NCBI GenBank assembly: GCA_002698965.1
Contig: PAAT01000035.1
Location: 1 to 60,373 of the forward strand
Direction of reading: 5' to 3'
Source: Rhodopirellula sp.
GTDB taxonomy: Bacteria; Planctomycetota; Planctomycetia; Pirellulales; Pirellulaceae
Length of the DNA: 60,373 nucleotides
The position numbers and the translations under genes were made by a program. A model generated the notes under the pieces. It worked only from the letters and a program-made list of their open reading frames with translations. It was not told the origin of the DNA and searched no databases. Below are positions 17,201 to 26,407 of this stretch, piece after piece (positions within the stretch are counted from its first letter, which is position 1; every line of letters begins with the position of its first letter).

Positions 17201-18290
17201 TAGCCGTTTGTATACCTTTACCTGCTAATTGTCCTAACACTGCAAAACCTCCAGCTAATTTTGCTTCCGTTATACCTCTTGCTTGAATATCTTTCCATGA
17301 CTCTTCACTAATACCTTTGCGTAATTGTTCTGCTTCAGCTAAAACATTACCAACATATGCTCCGCCAGCAGCACCTGCGGCATTAGCAGCTATTCTTGTT
17401 GTAGGTCTTACAATATTCATTGTTTTCCCTAAAATACTTGCTAATTTATTTGCTTTTCCTAAATGACCTTTTCTGAGTAATCTTCCTATGGGGCTATTAG
17501 ATGTAGCTACCTTTCTAAAGCCAGCATCCGCTGCTACTTCACCAACTACTGATGCAGCTAAAACTTCTCCAAACTCTCCAAAGAAATCAGAAAAATCTTC
17601 TGACTCAAATCTTTCGGCATCTATTGCAAGAAGATTAGAACCTTCTTGACCAATTTTACTTCTGCCTTCTTGTGTTAAAAGAAAGTTACCCATCTTATCA
17701 ACGATATATCCATTTTTTCCAACTTCTTTATCTAAAAAATTAACTTTTTCTTTAAAGTTATTTGTTCCAGAAAAACCCATTCTAAAAATATCATTGTTAA
17801 CACCAGTCTTATAATCAGCTCCTCTAAAGCGACCTCTGCTGTCATAAAGTTTGTTTGATATTCTTCTTTGAGGTGTTAAAGAATTACTTCTTTCTTTTGC
17901 ATAATTAACAGCTTCTTCTTCTGATTCAAATAAAGGAATATCTCTTCCTGTTAATGGGTCTTTAGCTCCGTTTCTTTTTACAAAATCTTCTAAAAAACTT
18001 ACATCAAATTGACCACCTTCAGTATTTACTGTTGGCATAGTAATCCACTTACCATCTTCAGTTTGAAAAGTTGTGGATTTTTCAGAATAATTTTCTCCAG
18101 TTTTTGGGTCTTTATATATTTTTCTACCGGCGTTAGTTTTTAAATCAGAAGTTTGTTTTCTAATGCTAGGTTTTTTTCCTTGTAATTGATTGCGAAGTTT
18201 AGCTTCTTCTGTTTGAGTTAAATTTTCTGATTCTTGAATAACTTTTATATATTCACCATTTGAATCTTTATAATATTTTTCAACAGCCAT
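14217..18290 (-). CDS. Large internal virion / DNA-ejection protein candidate
   Basis: 1357 residues, the largest gene here. Residues about 45-115 hold a module (GENYSEKSTTFQTEDGKW, MPTVNTEGGQFD, EEEAVNYAKERS) that I associate with very large phage internal proteins. Long helical segments make up the middle. About 1185-1250 is hydrophobic and Ala/Gly-rich (MAIAGGLLGLNAAMITGGAS), suited to membrane insertion. No lysozyme-like catalytic motif was recognised. It starts next to, and overlaps by one base, another candidate ejection protein. Confidence 0.65.
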   Translation of the reverse strand: MAVEKYYKDSNGEYIKVIQESENLTQTEEAKLRNQLQGKKPSIRKQTSDLKTNAGRKIYKDPKTGENYSEKSTTFQTEDGKWITMPTVNTEGGQFDVSFLEDFVKRNGAKDPLTGRDIPLFESEEEAVNYAKERSNSLTPQRRISNKLYDSRGRFRGADYKTGVNNDIFRMGFSGTNNFKEKVNFLDKEVGKNGYIVDKMGNFLLTQEGRSKIGQEGSNLLAIDAERFESEDFSDFFGEFGEVLAASVVGEVAADAGFRKVATSNSPIGRLLRKGHLGKANKLASILGKTMNIVRPTTRIAANAAGAAGGAYVGNVLAEAEQLRKGISEESWKDIQARGITEAKLAGGFAVLGQLAGKGIQTAIKTKGATKFTKEVYGEQAYKNWQETGILKADENSIMDRVQRGYLVDIFNEMESPVRGRIMAAIDAIGKGNLTRDKVNARVALKELKEQFPSELKNFTDKELIETLQMHLNGEGKLLQKALKTHRANLGAAAADGLGALLRLSQKGEIPINDIADMYDTINQAVALSSVEAMKTAEVLGRKGLQNVDELFVGLDEALDTMGARINDIKGSSSAITNNSMNYLQGLKGNKNVEDLRFLIGDNGDVLLVTTGGSQNFIGTQRISQELAKVKGSFKDVIIEEGGPLAKIWDNIDPETGQVIKPLYISPAESNLLIQQMRKISLDGVQGSKFDTRKLWDAAIEDNDIATAALDNAINQARAGKIKAKPGADKNLISKGLSQMDEYNAAIKDITIDSKNQMKIFEEYGLGELAIRVADGEVNYNNLIDVLLDPNNPESLESFMKFFTETIKKQRKSIYQPSKQMPDEYLDIALDDAGQPIRTVTGAQKTAYDAIQSGPMDSDVAEAVFKPGSRPADKLAQQDKINFVDSNMSIDEIENFVRDELKRATLRRMINEEGQLSLRNIRKVIDELGVDDVGKPGAKSSLVTIFGEKTAKELLDFSNKLDNVVSGIDVPPDIANRLQNGLAQVNRVLNDANPQGLDEALENFSKAQRDLDKWNNDQFITKLRDQDYKLTNDSDFNQFVDDLFNKDRSTKDIEKVINKMAPEELEQLQSRVMDKFIKDLGFEGLDATDQITLQSVVDLFSDANVQRVIGNMDPKRFNIVFKGTGGKGSFKGKNPFETLKTISNAAKKSNKSTSMGSIVAAAFAMQVAGAPMAIAGGLLGLNAAMITGGASLVLAGAAIVALSKLMLKPEFMKILAKSALPQKTLTKGELGRQITAKTLRDLTYLTARDRQGDRDRMGPSATDIKKIRDAQGIKQRTSNIADRLANTGSQVLAAGPNIANNLVNQFTGGSRKFSSRYKTPTRLPNVQTFDDTIFTEIDRRRALAGNNPKNQDLVRRR

Positions 18291-20413
18291 TAAGAGCCTC
18301 CAGCTACATTAATTGTTCTTATAACTGCATCTTTTGGAATATCAGAAGCACTTACAGCTTCAAATTTAAATCTACTAGATTGAGGAATTGAAAGTCTTGT
18401 CCCACCTCTTTTTATTTCATCAGAAAGCCCTTTTTCTATTTCTAAAACCTCATCCATATATCCACTTTGTTCAGCTTGTGCATAAAGAGCTTGTAAAGCT
18501 GTATTAGCGTTTTGAGATGGTTTTTCAAATATATGAAGTAGTTCATCTAACGCTATCCAAGCAGATGTCATATCTGTAGTAGTACTTAAAACATTAACAA
18601 TATCATCGGCTCTTTTTCTATCAGCGTCAGATATTGTTCTATTAGATTCACCTAATAATGTTGTAATGTTTTGTGCAGTAAATCTTTTTGCCCATCTACT
18701 CATAACTTCTGATGCTACTTTTTGTGATTTTTCAGTTAATACTGGTTGCCCAAATTCATCAGTTACATCAATAACTTGACCATAAGTTGGAGAAGTTTCA
18801 TCATCATCTATCATTGTTTCAAATTCTATTTCTACATCTAATCCTCTTGATGTTCCGGATAATGCATTTATACCTCTAATAACATCATTTACTCTTTGAG
18901 CTAAACCTATTGTATCAGGTCCTAATAAATTTCTTATCTCTTCAATTTCGCCTTGTGTTTCTTCAGTGTATCTTTCAGCTCTATAAATCTCAGCCATAAC
19001 TGGTGCTAAATCTAAATCAGCAGTAAGTCTTGTGTTTCCTTGATCATCCTCAAGTAACCTTACTTTGTATTCTAATCCTTCATTAGAATTTCTAGAATAC
19101 ATGCCAGGAAGTTTTATTCCATATGCTTTTTTATGCATAAGTGGAGACGCACCACCTTCTGCCTGCATATCAGCGTAATTTTTTTCTATTTTAGAAAGAG
19201 TTAACGCATTATCTAATTGAGCTTTTTCTATTTCTAATGCGGTTGGCCCTGCTGGTATTCTTCCAGCTAACATTGCTTCTCTCATAAACTCTTCATCATT
19301 TAAGTTTGCTGGACCAAATTCATAACCAAGACTTTCTAATTGTCTAGCTTCTAATGGAGTTATAGCTGTAGGAGTCATTTGCCATTCTTCACCAGGCTTT
19401 CTAAACGCCATTCTTTGTGAATTAGCAGCTTGCTGATCTTCGTATTGCATTTCTGCTAAAATTTTAGCATTTTGATAATTAGACATTGTTTTACCTGGGT
19501 CATTATAATCTATAGGTAACATTCTAGCTTGTGCTTCTGCGTATTGCTCTGCTCTTGGTGTTTGAGAACTTTCAACAGCATCTTCACCATAACCAAAAGT
19601 ACCTTCTGAAATTTTACCACCCGCATATCCACCGCCACCTGCAAGTGGTAATAAATATCTTGGATTTTTTGTAGCTAAAGTCATTCCTATCCCACCTACT
19701 GCACCAACAGCTTGTCCACCTAATTTTGCTAATTTTTGAAAACCAGTTGCTTCTTTAGCCGGTAAATCTTGTCCTCTTAATAATTGTATATCTTGTAATA
19801 AAGAAGCCTTAGAATTTATTGGTGGAGTTGGGTCTGCTTGTAATTCAGCAATATCCATATTTTTTATAACTTCAGCCGCTTCACCAGTTCTACCCGTTTG
19901 TTCTTTAAATACTTCATATAACAAAACATTGCTCTCAGGATTACTTTCAATACCAATTTTTTCTTTTGTTATAGGTTGAATAAAAGATACATTTCCATCA
20001 TCGTCTGTTTCTGTATTCTTTTTTATCCATTTTTTAAAATCTTTAGCATCATCAAATTCTGCTAATTCATCTTTTTTTACTTCTTTTGGTTTTTTCTTTT
20101 TTTCTTGTCCGGATAATGCAGTTATACTTTTTGTAAGATTATTTAATCTATCTTGTATTTCTAAAGGTTGAGAATCTGGAATGATAGCATCAGTTCCACC
20201 ACCTGCAAGAACAACATCTTTTGGTAAATTTGCAGAACGCTTTTCAGCATTATCCATAGCGTTAATAACTGATGGCCCAACCGCTCCTAAACCTAAAATA
20301 CCCATTGCTGCTCTTCCCATTGGGGAAAGACCTACTACTCTTCCAGCAGGACTTTTAGCAAATTTAGTTGCCATATTTAATATTTTTGGCTTTATGATTG
20401 GTGGGTTATTCAT
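18290..20413 (-). CDS. Internal virion / ejection protein candidate
   Basis: 707 residues. A hydrophobic N-terminal segment (about 20-50, VGLSPMGRAAMGILGLGAVG) and a second Gly-rich one (about 240-275) flank charged regions; the C-terminal half is helical and acidic. The position between two similar large proteins suggests a subunit of the ejected tube through which podoviral DNA passes the envelope. No family motif certain. Confidence 0.6.
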   Translation of the reverse strand: MNNPPIIKPKILNMATKFAKSPAGRVVGLSPMGRAAMGILGLGAVGPSVINAMDNAEKRSANLPKDVVLAGGGTDAIIPDSQPLEIQDRLNNLTKSITALSGQEKKKKPKEVKKDELAEFDDAKDFKKWIKKNTETDDDGNVSFIQPITKEKIGIESNPESNVLLYEVFKEQTGRTGEAAEVIKNMDIAELQADPTPPINSKASLLQDIQLLRGQDLPAKEATGFQKLAKLGGQAVGAVGGIGMTLATKNPRYLLPLAGGGGYAGGKISEGTFGYGEDAVESSQTPRAEQYAEAQARMLPIDYNDPGKTMSNYQNAKILAEMQYEDQQAANSQRMAFRKPGEEWQMTPTAITPLEARQLESLGYEFGPANLNDEEFMREAMLAGRIPAGPTALEIEKAQLDNALTLSKIEKNYADMQAEGGASPLMHKKAYGIKLPGMYSRNSNEGLEYKVRLLEDDQGNTRLTADLDLAPVMAEIYRAERYTEETQGEIEEIRNLLGPDTIGLAQRVNDVIRGINALSGTSRGLDVEIEFETMIDDDETSPTYGQVIDVTDEFGQPVLTEKSQKVASEVMSRWAKRFTAQNITTLLGESNRTISDADRKRADDIVNVLSTTTDMTSAWIALDELLHIFEKPSQNANTALQALYAQAEQSGYMDEVLEIEKGLSDEIKRGGTRLSIPQSSRFKFEAVSASDIPKDAVIRTINVAGGS

Positions 20414-20415
20414 GG

Positions 20416-21660
20416 TTAGAATCCTAAATAATCAAAAGCTGTGTTAAAAAATCCTCCTCCAGGACCAGCTACTCCTGTGGGGAATTGAGAAGTAAAAGAT
20501 GGATTACCAAATGTTTGTTGCATTGGGCTTGGAGCTGGTTGTTGCATCATACCATAACTCATTGTATTAGGAGACATTCCTAAGAACCCTTGTTGATACG
20601 CAGTTCTATTTAATGGGTCCATATATATGCTCATAGCGTTAGCTCTTTGCGTATCATAAACAGCTTGTTCAAAAGCTCTTGCTCTTTGTCCAGCAGAAGT
20701 TAAAGCATTAATGTCATTAAATTGTAATCCTTGTAAATTATTACCATATTGATTAAATGTATTTCCAAGTCCTGACATAACTGGGGCAAAGTTTCCTAAT
20801 CCTTGTCCAAGTTGAGCAAAACTACCTCCCATTCCACCTATTCCAGTAGAAAGATTGGAAAGAAGGGCCGCTAAACCACTTCTTGTTTGTCCAAAGGCTT
20901 GACCTAAATTAGCCATAGTTGGGGCACCTGTTCTTAATGCTTGTTGTTCTAAGTTAAATTGATTTTGTGCTTGATTAAATGCTGTACCTAATCCTCTTTC
21001 AAGAGCATCTTGTCTTGCTTCTTGTTGTTGTTTTTGTAGTTGTAAACCTAATAAACCTGCTCGTGCAGAACCTCTTAAACCAGAACCGGCAACTTGAGTA
21101 TTTAAGTCTGTTATTTTTTGATTATAAAACTCATCTATATCTTCAAGTTGATTTTCTAAAACAGCATTAACATATGGATTCATATAATAGTTAGCTGCTC
21201 TTTGATCAAAAGAACCAAGCCCAGCGTTAAGCATATTAATTGCTTCGTAAATTCCTCTTTCAGTTGGTTGTAATCCACTTCTTGCTAAATTAGCAGCGTC
21301 TCTTTGCCCTCTAACTGCTTCGCTATAAAGAGGATAAGCATCTCTCATTACAGCAGCACCTTCTCCAATAAAAGGAAGGGCACCTTCAGCTAATTCTACT
21401 CCCCTATTAAAGTAAGGTAAATAAGAACCTACTCCTACTGAGGTTAAATCTAAAGCTCTTTGCTCTAAAGGGTTAAATGGAGCAATTTGAGTTGTAAGTG
21501 CTTCAATTGGAGGGGGATTAGAAGAAACAGCATAGGCTTGATTAAATAAAAATTCTTGAAGAGCCCTTATATAAGGGTCAGCCATTTGATATGCAACCTC
21601 ACCTTGAGGTATATAATCTGTTGCGAGAGGTAATCCCGTTGTAGATGTTTCATCAACCAT
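20416..21660 (-). CDS. Tail/DNA-ejection protein with MNPY repeat-type helix region
   Basis: 414 residues. The stretch YYMNPYVNAVLENQLEDI followed by DLNTQVAGSGLRGSARAGL is the recognisable core of a podoviral injection/tail protein family that precedes large ejection proteins; Gln/Asn/Gly-rich coil follows. C-terminus is Pro/Gln/Phe-rich. It is spaced by 2 bases from the next gene. Confidence 0.65.
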   Translation of the reverse strand: MVDETSTTGLPLATDYIPQGEVAYQMADPYIRALQEFLFNQAYAVSSNPPPIEALTTQIAPFNPLEQRALDLTSVGVGSYLPYFNRGVELAEGALPFIGEGAAVMRDAYPLYSEAVRGQRDAANLARSGLQPTERGIYEAINMLNAGLGSFDQRAANYYMNPYVNAVLENQLEDIDEFYNQKITDLNTQVAGSGLRGSARAGLLGLQLQKQQQEARQDALERGLGTAFNQAQNQFNLEQQALRTGAPTMANLGQAFGQTRSGLAALLSNLSTGIGGMGGSFAQLGQGLGNFAPVMSGLGNTFNQYGNNLQGLQFNDINALTSAGQRARAFEQAVYDTQRANAMSIYMDPLNRTAYQQGFLGMSPNTMSYGMMQQPAPSPMQQTFGNPSFTSQFPTGVAGPGGGFFNTAFDYLGF

Positions 21661-23033
21661 TATGCATTCTCCAAACTATTCATTAACTCATACATTTTTC
21701 TTACACCTTCTGCTCTACTTCCATTACCTGCTCCTTTAACAGCTTTAGCTGTCATAACAAACTCACCATCTGATAATCTGGCTGGTATAGAATCACTTGT
21801 TCCTGTTCCTGGACCATTAGCTGCTCCACCGTTTATTAAATTAGCTACACCACCAGCGGCATAACCCATTCTAGGTGTATTAATTGGAACATTAGGTTGT
21901 GCGTAAGTAGGATATAATTGATTAGGATCAATTGTTTTAAATTTTCCACCTAATTGATTTTGTATATCCATTCTCGCTTGTGCGTTTCTTGCTTGTATAT
22001 TTGTTTGTGCATTTCTAATTGGTAAATTAGTTGGCTGTTGTAATGCCTGTACTAACATCAACATTCTTATAGATTCTGGTTTTAATTTACCATCATCATC
22101 ATAGACATCAGATTCTCTATCATTTAATTTTGCTATAAAATTAATAATATCTTCATCACTAATTTCTGTCATACCAGAATCATTTTTTATTTGTTCTTTA
22201 TATGGATTGTTAATTATATCAGCGTAAGTGTTTGATGTTTGATCAAATTGACCAATACTTCCCATACCACTTGATAAACCAATATTAGGAATTTGTTCAA
22301 AACCACTACCAAGTAGCTCAGAACCTAAGTAATTTTTTAATTGCATATCTGTATATTGATCAGCTTGAGGGAAACCTAGTGCATCCATTAATTTACCTTG
22401 AGCATACATTCCTGCTACATTTGATAATGTATTTTGTAAATTTTCTGAATTTCCAGCTAAAGAAGTTATACCTTGTCCTATGTTTTGTAGACTAGGCATA
22501 GCTTGTGCTTGACCAGAGCCAGTTAATGCATCCATAATATTTCCTGCATTATAACCACCAATACCACCTGCTATTCCTCCTCCTAAAAGACCTAAAGTAC
22601 CACCTGCTAATCCTCCTATACCTAATCTTGGAAATAATTTACTTCCTAATTTTCCTCCTAATTTTCCAAGCAATCCACCACCTAAAGTTGTTCCCGCTAT
22701 TGTTCCTAGTGCTCTTCCGTAATTACCTTTTTGAAAATCTTTACGAAGACCACTTTTAGGGTCAGCTAATGTTGGAGCTAATAATAGACCTGAATGAACA
22801 TAAGGACTTTTTAATGGGCTAAGTGCTTTTCCCATAAATCCGCTGAGACCAGAAAATTGACCAGCTTTTGATGCTGCTTTACTTGCCCCTGCTCTTCCAC
22901 CAAAAGGTCCAAACACTTTTTTAGCATTACTCCATAAAGCTGGAAGCCCTCTTTTTGCAACATGAGGAACCACTGCTCTTGCTCCTATTAATGCTGGTAA
23001 TCCTGCTGATGCTATGATTGCTGGTAAAGGCAT
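21660..23033 (-). CDS. Virion protein with conserved SDGEFVMTAKAV C-terminus
   Basis: 457 residues. Gly/Ala/Leu-rich N-terminal 180 residues with several hydrophobic helices, then a polar middle. The end carries GGVANLINGG, DSIPARLSDGEFVMTAKAV and GVRKMYELMNSLE, a module common at the C-terminus of structural proteins in marine podoviruses. Probably part of the ejection apparatus. One-base overlaps on both sides. Confidence 0.68.
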   Translation of the reverse strand: MPLPAIIASAGLPALIGARAVVPHVAKRGLPALWSNAKKVFGPFGGRAGASKAASKAGQFSGLSGFMGKALSPLKSPYVHSGLLLAPTLADPKSGLRKDFQKGNYGRALGTIAGTTLGGGLLGKLGGKLGSKLFPRLGIGGLAGGTLGLLGGGIAGGIGGYNAGNIMDALTGSGQAQAMPSLQNIGQGITSLAGNSENLQNTLSNVAGMYAQGKLMDALGFPQADQYTDMQLKNYLGSELLGSGFEQIPNIGLSSGMGSIGQFDQTSNTYADIINNPYKEQIKNDSGMTEISDEDIINFIAKLNDRESDVYDDDGKLKPESIRMLMLVQALQQPTNLPIRNAQTNIQARNAQARMDIQNQLGGKFKTIDPNQLYPTYAQPNVPINTPRMGYAAGGVANLINGGAANGPGTGTSDSIPARLSDGEFVMTAKAVKGAGNGSRAEGVRKMYELMNSLENA

Positions 23034-23356
23034 TATGTTATCACCACTGTTACTGTTCCTAATGAACTAGTGGCACTTACCCCTGTCGGGTAAAACACCG
23101 GTTCATACAAATTTCTCCAAGCATTGCCATCGTACGCTTGATGTACTTCGATCGTTGTATTGAATATTAACCCACCTGGACTAAATTTTCTACTATTTCT
23201 TTCCGTTGTTGTGTAGGAAGGTACTACATTTAAGTCCAATTGAAAAAGGTTTTGTTCAATTGTTCTCACTAACCTATTCAAAGTATTGGCATCTACATCA
23301 TCTTTATTAAATCGAGGAAGAGAAGAGAAAGCCTGTCTTATGTCATATCTTGGCAT
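23033..23356 (-). CDS. Small tail-associated protein ending in a GTVTVVIT module
   Basis: 107 residues. The first 85 residues form a mixed fold (AYDGNAWRNLYEPVF). The C-terminus PTGVSATSSLGTVTVVIT repeats a module seen several times in the protein at 26407 and at the C-terminus of the zinc-ribbon protein at 34095. This points to a shared beta-strand used to join virion parts. One-base overlaps with both neighbours. Confidence 0.65.
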   Translation of the reverse strand: MPRYDIRQAFSSLPRFNKDDVDANTLNRLVRTIEQNLFQLDLNVVPSYTTTERNSRKFSPGGLIFNTTIEVHQAYDGNAWRNLYEPVFYPTGVSATSSLGTVTVVIT

Positions 23357-25209
23357 TATTGTCTCCCATCTGGTTTAACATCTAATCGTGTAGAACCTAA
23401 TCGCCATCCTACACCTAATCTGTTTGCTGTATTTTGTGAACTATCATTGTGACTTGATACTTTTAAAGCAAATTGTCTACCACGCCCTCTAATATTCTTA
23501 ACTTGTGTTTCTGAGTCAACTGCAACATTTGCATCGGTAACAAGATTTCCACCTGGTGCATCACGCATTCGTACAAGTAAATCAACAGTTTGTGCACCTG
23601 CTCCGTCTACTCCAATAAATTTAAAGTCTGGTATAACTCTACTAACAAAGGCAAATTGTTCACCATCTTGTAAGTCTATATCTCCAGATTGTACAAACAC
23701 ACCATCCATTGGAGAACCGTCATCATCATAACCAGTTTCATGAGCATACACATATCCAGTTGATGAACCTTTTGCAGCTCTTGGTTTTTGATAGATACCG
23801 TAATCAATCCAAGCTGTTCTTTCTAACTTACCTATAGACCATGTTTGTTGAACATAATTATATGTTACATATCTATCTATTTCAGCTGAACCAGCGGAAG
23901 GATAAAACCAACCTACTTCGTCAAATGTCTGATTTGAAAAACCAAATATTTTATATCGTTCATCGTAGTTAAGATCGCCAAACACATATTCTTTAACAGT
24001 GCAAGGTAACGCTTGAATAGAACCTGTATATACATAGAAGTTAGATTTATCCATCCAAAATGTTGCGTCAGCACCATTGACAGCAGCATTAGGTCCTAAA
24101 ATCGACGGACCCCTAGCGAGGAGAGAAGTGGTAAAGGGAAGGGGTCCGCCTACGAATCGCAATGAAAACAATGCGATGTCGGTCCATACTAATATTTCTT
24201 GTCTTGTTTGTAGACCACCAATAATTTCTGAGCCTAAGTTTAATTCTATTTGATCGGCAGTTGAGGTGCCGTCTGTTCTTATTTCCCAATCAACAGCACT
24301 ATCTTGGTTAGATATTGCTATTATCATAGGGTCTATTGTTCCAGTTCTTGACGCTCCAGATATTGGATCAACACCAAGTGCTATAACATGTCCATCTCTT
24401 TCAGATACGATAACTTGATTGGCTTTAGTTGGTGCAAGGTTGGCACCTGCATCAGCCGTAATGTTGGTGGCACGGGAAGCCGTCCCTCCAGACTCATCCC
24501 ATTTGTAAATAGCTCCACCCCGATAATTAATAATAAGGTCTTCACCGTAGTTATCCTGATTCCATAATCTAAATTCTGTAGGAGTACCATACCCCCAAGA
24601 GCCTGAGTTCCAACTACTAGCACCCCAACCACCTAATAAGGATTGCTGGTCTTCTCCAGTTGGAATTTCAAATTTAAATGTTAGAGAGCCTCCAGTATTG
24701 GAAGTCGAACCAGAAGCAGTCGTATCTACTGTTATATCAAAATTATCAGCATCTACAACAGCTACCGTATGATTTTTATTAATTTCTGCAATTGGAATAC
24801 CATTAACTGGTGCTCCAAGGCCAGATATAGTAACAAAATCACCAGTTGCACAACCATGAGATGTGACAGTAAACCGCACAGAAGTTGTGCCATTTGTTGT
24901 CATAGGATTGTTTACAGTTTGTGTAGCTCTTAATGGTGTAATGTCATAATAAATACCATCGTTTAAAACATAAAATTTACGGTTAGTGCCTACACCTAAA
25001 TATTGATTGCCGTCAAAATCAGACCATTCAAATAATGTTCGGCAACTACCTACAAAAGTATTATCAGAATACTTTTCCCAACCACCTATTTTTTGAGGAA
25101 GACCAGATTGAAAGCGAACAAGATTACCATCAGTCCAGCCACCTTCGTCTGTATAATCTGTTGTTTCTTTATTTATTCCTGGTCTAAAATTAAATTTCGC
25201 TAACGGCAT
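23356..25209 (-). CDS. Phage stabilisation / tail protein (P22 gp10-like)
   Basis: 617 residues from ATG 25209 (MPLAKFNFRPGINKE). An in-frame start at 25260 would lie deep in the upstream gene and has a poor leader, so it was rejected. Beta-propeller-like composition: W-rich repeats (GGWEKYSD, WSDFDGNQYLGVGTNRKFYV, MIIAISNQDSAVDWE), typical of the plug/stabilisation proteins below the portal in short-tailed phages. Residues about 100-170 hold an inserted Thr/Asn-rich domain. It overlaps the fibre gene by 20 bases. Confidence 0.72.
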   Translation of the reverse strand: MPLAKFNFRPGINKETTDYTDEGGWTDGNLVRFQSGLPQKIGGWEKYSDNTFVGSCRTLFEWSDFDGNQYLGVGTNRKFYVLNDGIYYDITPLRATQTVNNPMTTNGTTSVRFTVTSHGCATGDFVTISGLGAPVNGIPIAEINKNHTVAVVDADNFDITVDTTASGSTSNTGGSLTFKFEIPTGEDQQSLLGGWGASSWNSGSWGYGTPTEFRLWNQDNYGEDLIINYRGGAIYKWDESGGTASRATNITADAGANLAPTKANQVIVSERDGHVIALGVDPISGASRTGTIDPMIIAISNQDSAVDWEIRTDGTSTADQIELNLGSEIIGGLQTRQEILVWTDIALFSLRFVGGPLPFTTSLLARGPSILGPNAAVNGADATFWMDKSNFYVYTGSIQALPCTVKEYVFGDLNYDERYKIFGFSNQTFDEVGWFYPSAGSAEIDRYVTYNYVQQTWSIGKLERTAWIDYGIYQKPRAAKGSSTGYVYAHETGYDDDGSPMDGVFVQSGDIDLQDGEQFAFVSRVIPDFKFIGVDGAGAQTVDLLVRMRDAPGGNLVTDANVAVDSETQVKNIRGRGRQFALKVSSHNDSSQNTANRLGVGWRLGSTRLDVKPDGRQ

Positions 25210-26407
25210 CTTGTAGTTCTTCCACTTTCTCTTCGAGGTCTTCGATTTTCCAGATAGCATCTTTCAATGCCTGAGTAAGTAAAGGAACCAGCTTAGAGTG
25301 ATCTAATTGCTGCAAAATTGGTGCGTCTGTTACTGGATCAACAGCGTCCTTGTCACCGGTAACTGCATGAGGCACAACTTCTTGTACTTCATGAGCTATA
25401 AAACCTTCTTGTTTTGTAGGATTAATAATATCCTTAAACTCATATTGAAGGGGTCGAAGGTCGAGAACCCTTTCACATGCATCTTCTATATCACCAATTA
25501 CATTTTTCTTTCGGTAATCAGAAGTTGTATTGTAGGAGGCGTTTGTGCCGTTGTTTGTAATAGTGCCTACAGTTGTTGCACCATTTAAAAATGTCATATG
25601 TGGTATACCAGTACCTTGATAAGATTTATACATAGCATCTGTATCTAAATAAGATGTAGCGTTAGTTGTGGCACCTGTTGTTGTTCTACCTGCGTAAAAA
25701 ATATTACCTGTATTATCTATGCGTATTCTTTCAGCTGAACCACCAGTCACAAAAGCTAATTGATTTGATGTTGCCTGTATTTCGTTTCCGTTAATATTAA
25801 CACTATCAACAGTTAAATTAGTAGCAGGTGTATTAGAACCAATATCAACACCATCTATAGTTCCAGCATCAATATCGGCTTGATCTAAATAAGCAACACC
25901 ATCAATGTATAAGTTTCTAAATTCATGTGTTGCAGAACCTAAATCATGTGTGTTGTCGGCTGCTGGAATAACACCTTCTGTTAAAAGAGTGCCTATGCCA
26001 TTTTTTATATTACCGTTTGTTGCTCCAAGACCATCAGAAAAAATCATAGCTGTTGTACCATTTGGTACTGTTACTGTTGTACCAGATGAGCCTTGTTTAA
26101 ATACTAAATTAAAACCACCTGTTGTAGCATTTTTTACATACCAAGTTTTTTCTAAATCATTTGGACTTAGTGTTATTGTTCTATGTGCAGTTAAAGTGCC
26201 AGTAAAATTAATATATTTATTTCTTGCAACTGAGCTTGAACCGTCAGCAATAGCTAAAGTTGCGTTAGCATCTGCTAGTGCATGACTAATATAACCAGAT
26301 ATTGCCTGGTCAACCAATTCCATGTTTGTGTTTGTACTTGTGCCCCAAGTACCTGACTCCTCACCTGTACCTATTAATTTTATACCTAAATTACTAAATG
26401 TAGCCAT
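25190..26407 (-). CDS. Tail fibre with S74 intramolecular chaperone domain
   Basis: 405 residues. N-terminal ATFSNLGIKLIGTGEESGTWG is the start seen in many phage fibre proteins. The C-terminal 110 residues match the Peptidase_S74 / endosialidase chaperone: TTSDYRKKNVIGDIEDA with the Ser-Asp pair for autocleavage, RPLQYEFK, QEGFIAHEVQEVVPHAV, then LVPLLTQALKDAIWKIEDLE and a terminal coiled coil. The chaperone helps trimerisation and then cuts itself off. Probable host-binding fibre. Confidence 0.85.
   Translation of the reverse strand: MATFSNLGIKLIGTGEESGTWGTSTNTNMELVDQAISGYISHALADANATLAIADGSSSVARNKYINFTGTLTAHRTITLSPNDLEKTWYVKNATTGGFNLVFKQGSSGTTVTVPNGTTAMIFSDGLGATNGNIKNGIGTLLTEGVIPAADNTHDLGSATHEFRNLYIDGVAYLDQADIDAGTIDGVDIGSNTPATNLTVDSVNINGNEIQATSNQLAFVTGGSAERIRIDNTGNIFYAGRTTTGATTNATSYLDTDAMYKSYQGTGIPHMTFLNGATTVGTITNNGTNASYNTTSDYRKKNVIGDIEDACERVLDLRPLQYEFKDIINPTKQEGFIAHEVQEVVPHAVTGDKDAVDPVTDAPILQQLDHSKLVPLLTQALKDAIWKIEDLEEKVEELQDAVSEI

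Noticed and set aside
25210..25260. 17-residue extension of the gp10-like protein
   Set aside because: Would overlap the fibre gene by 71 bases; MPLAKFNF at 25209 matches the usual start of this family.
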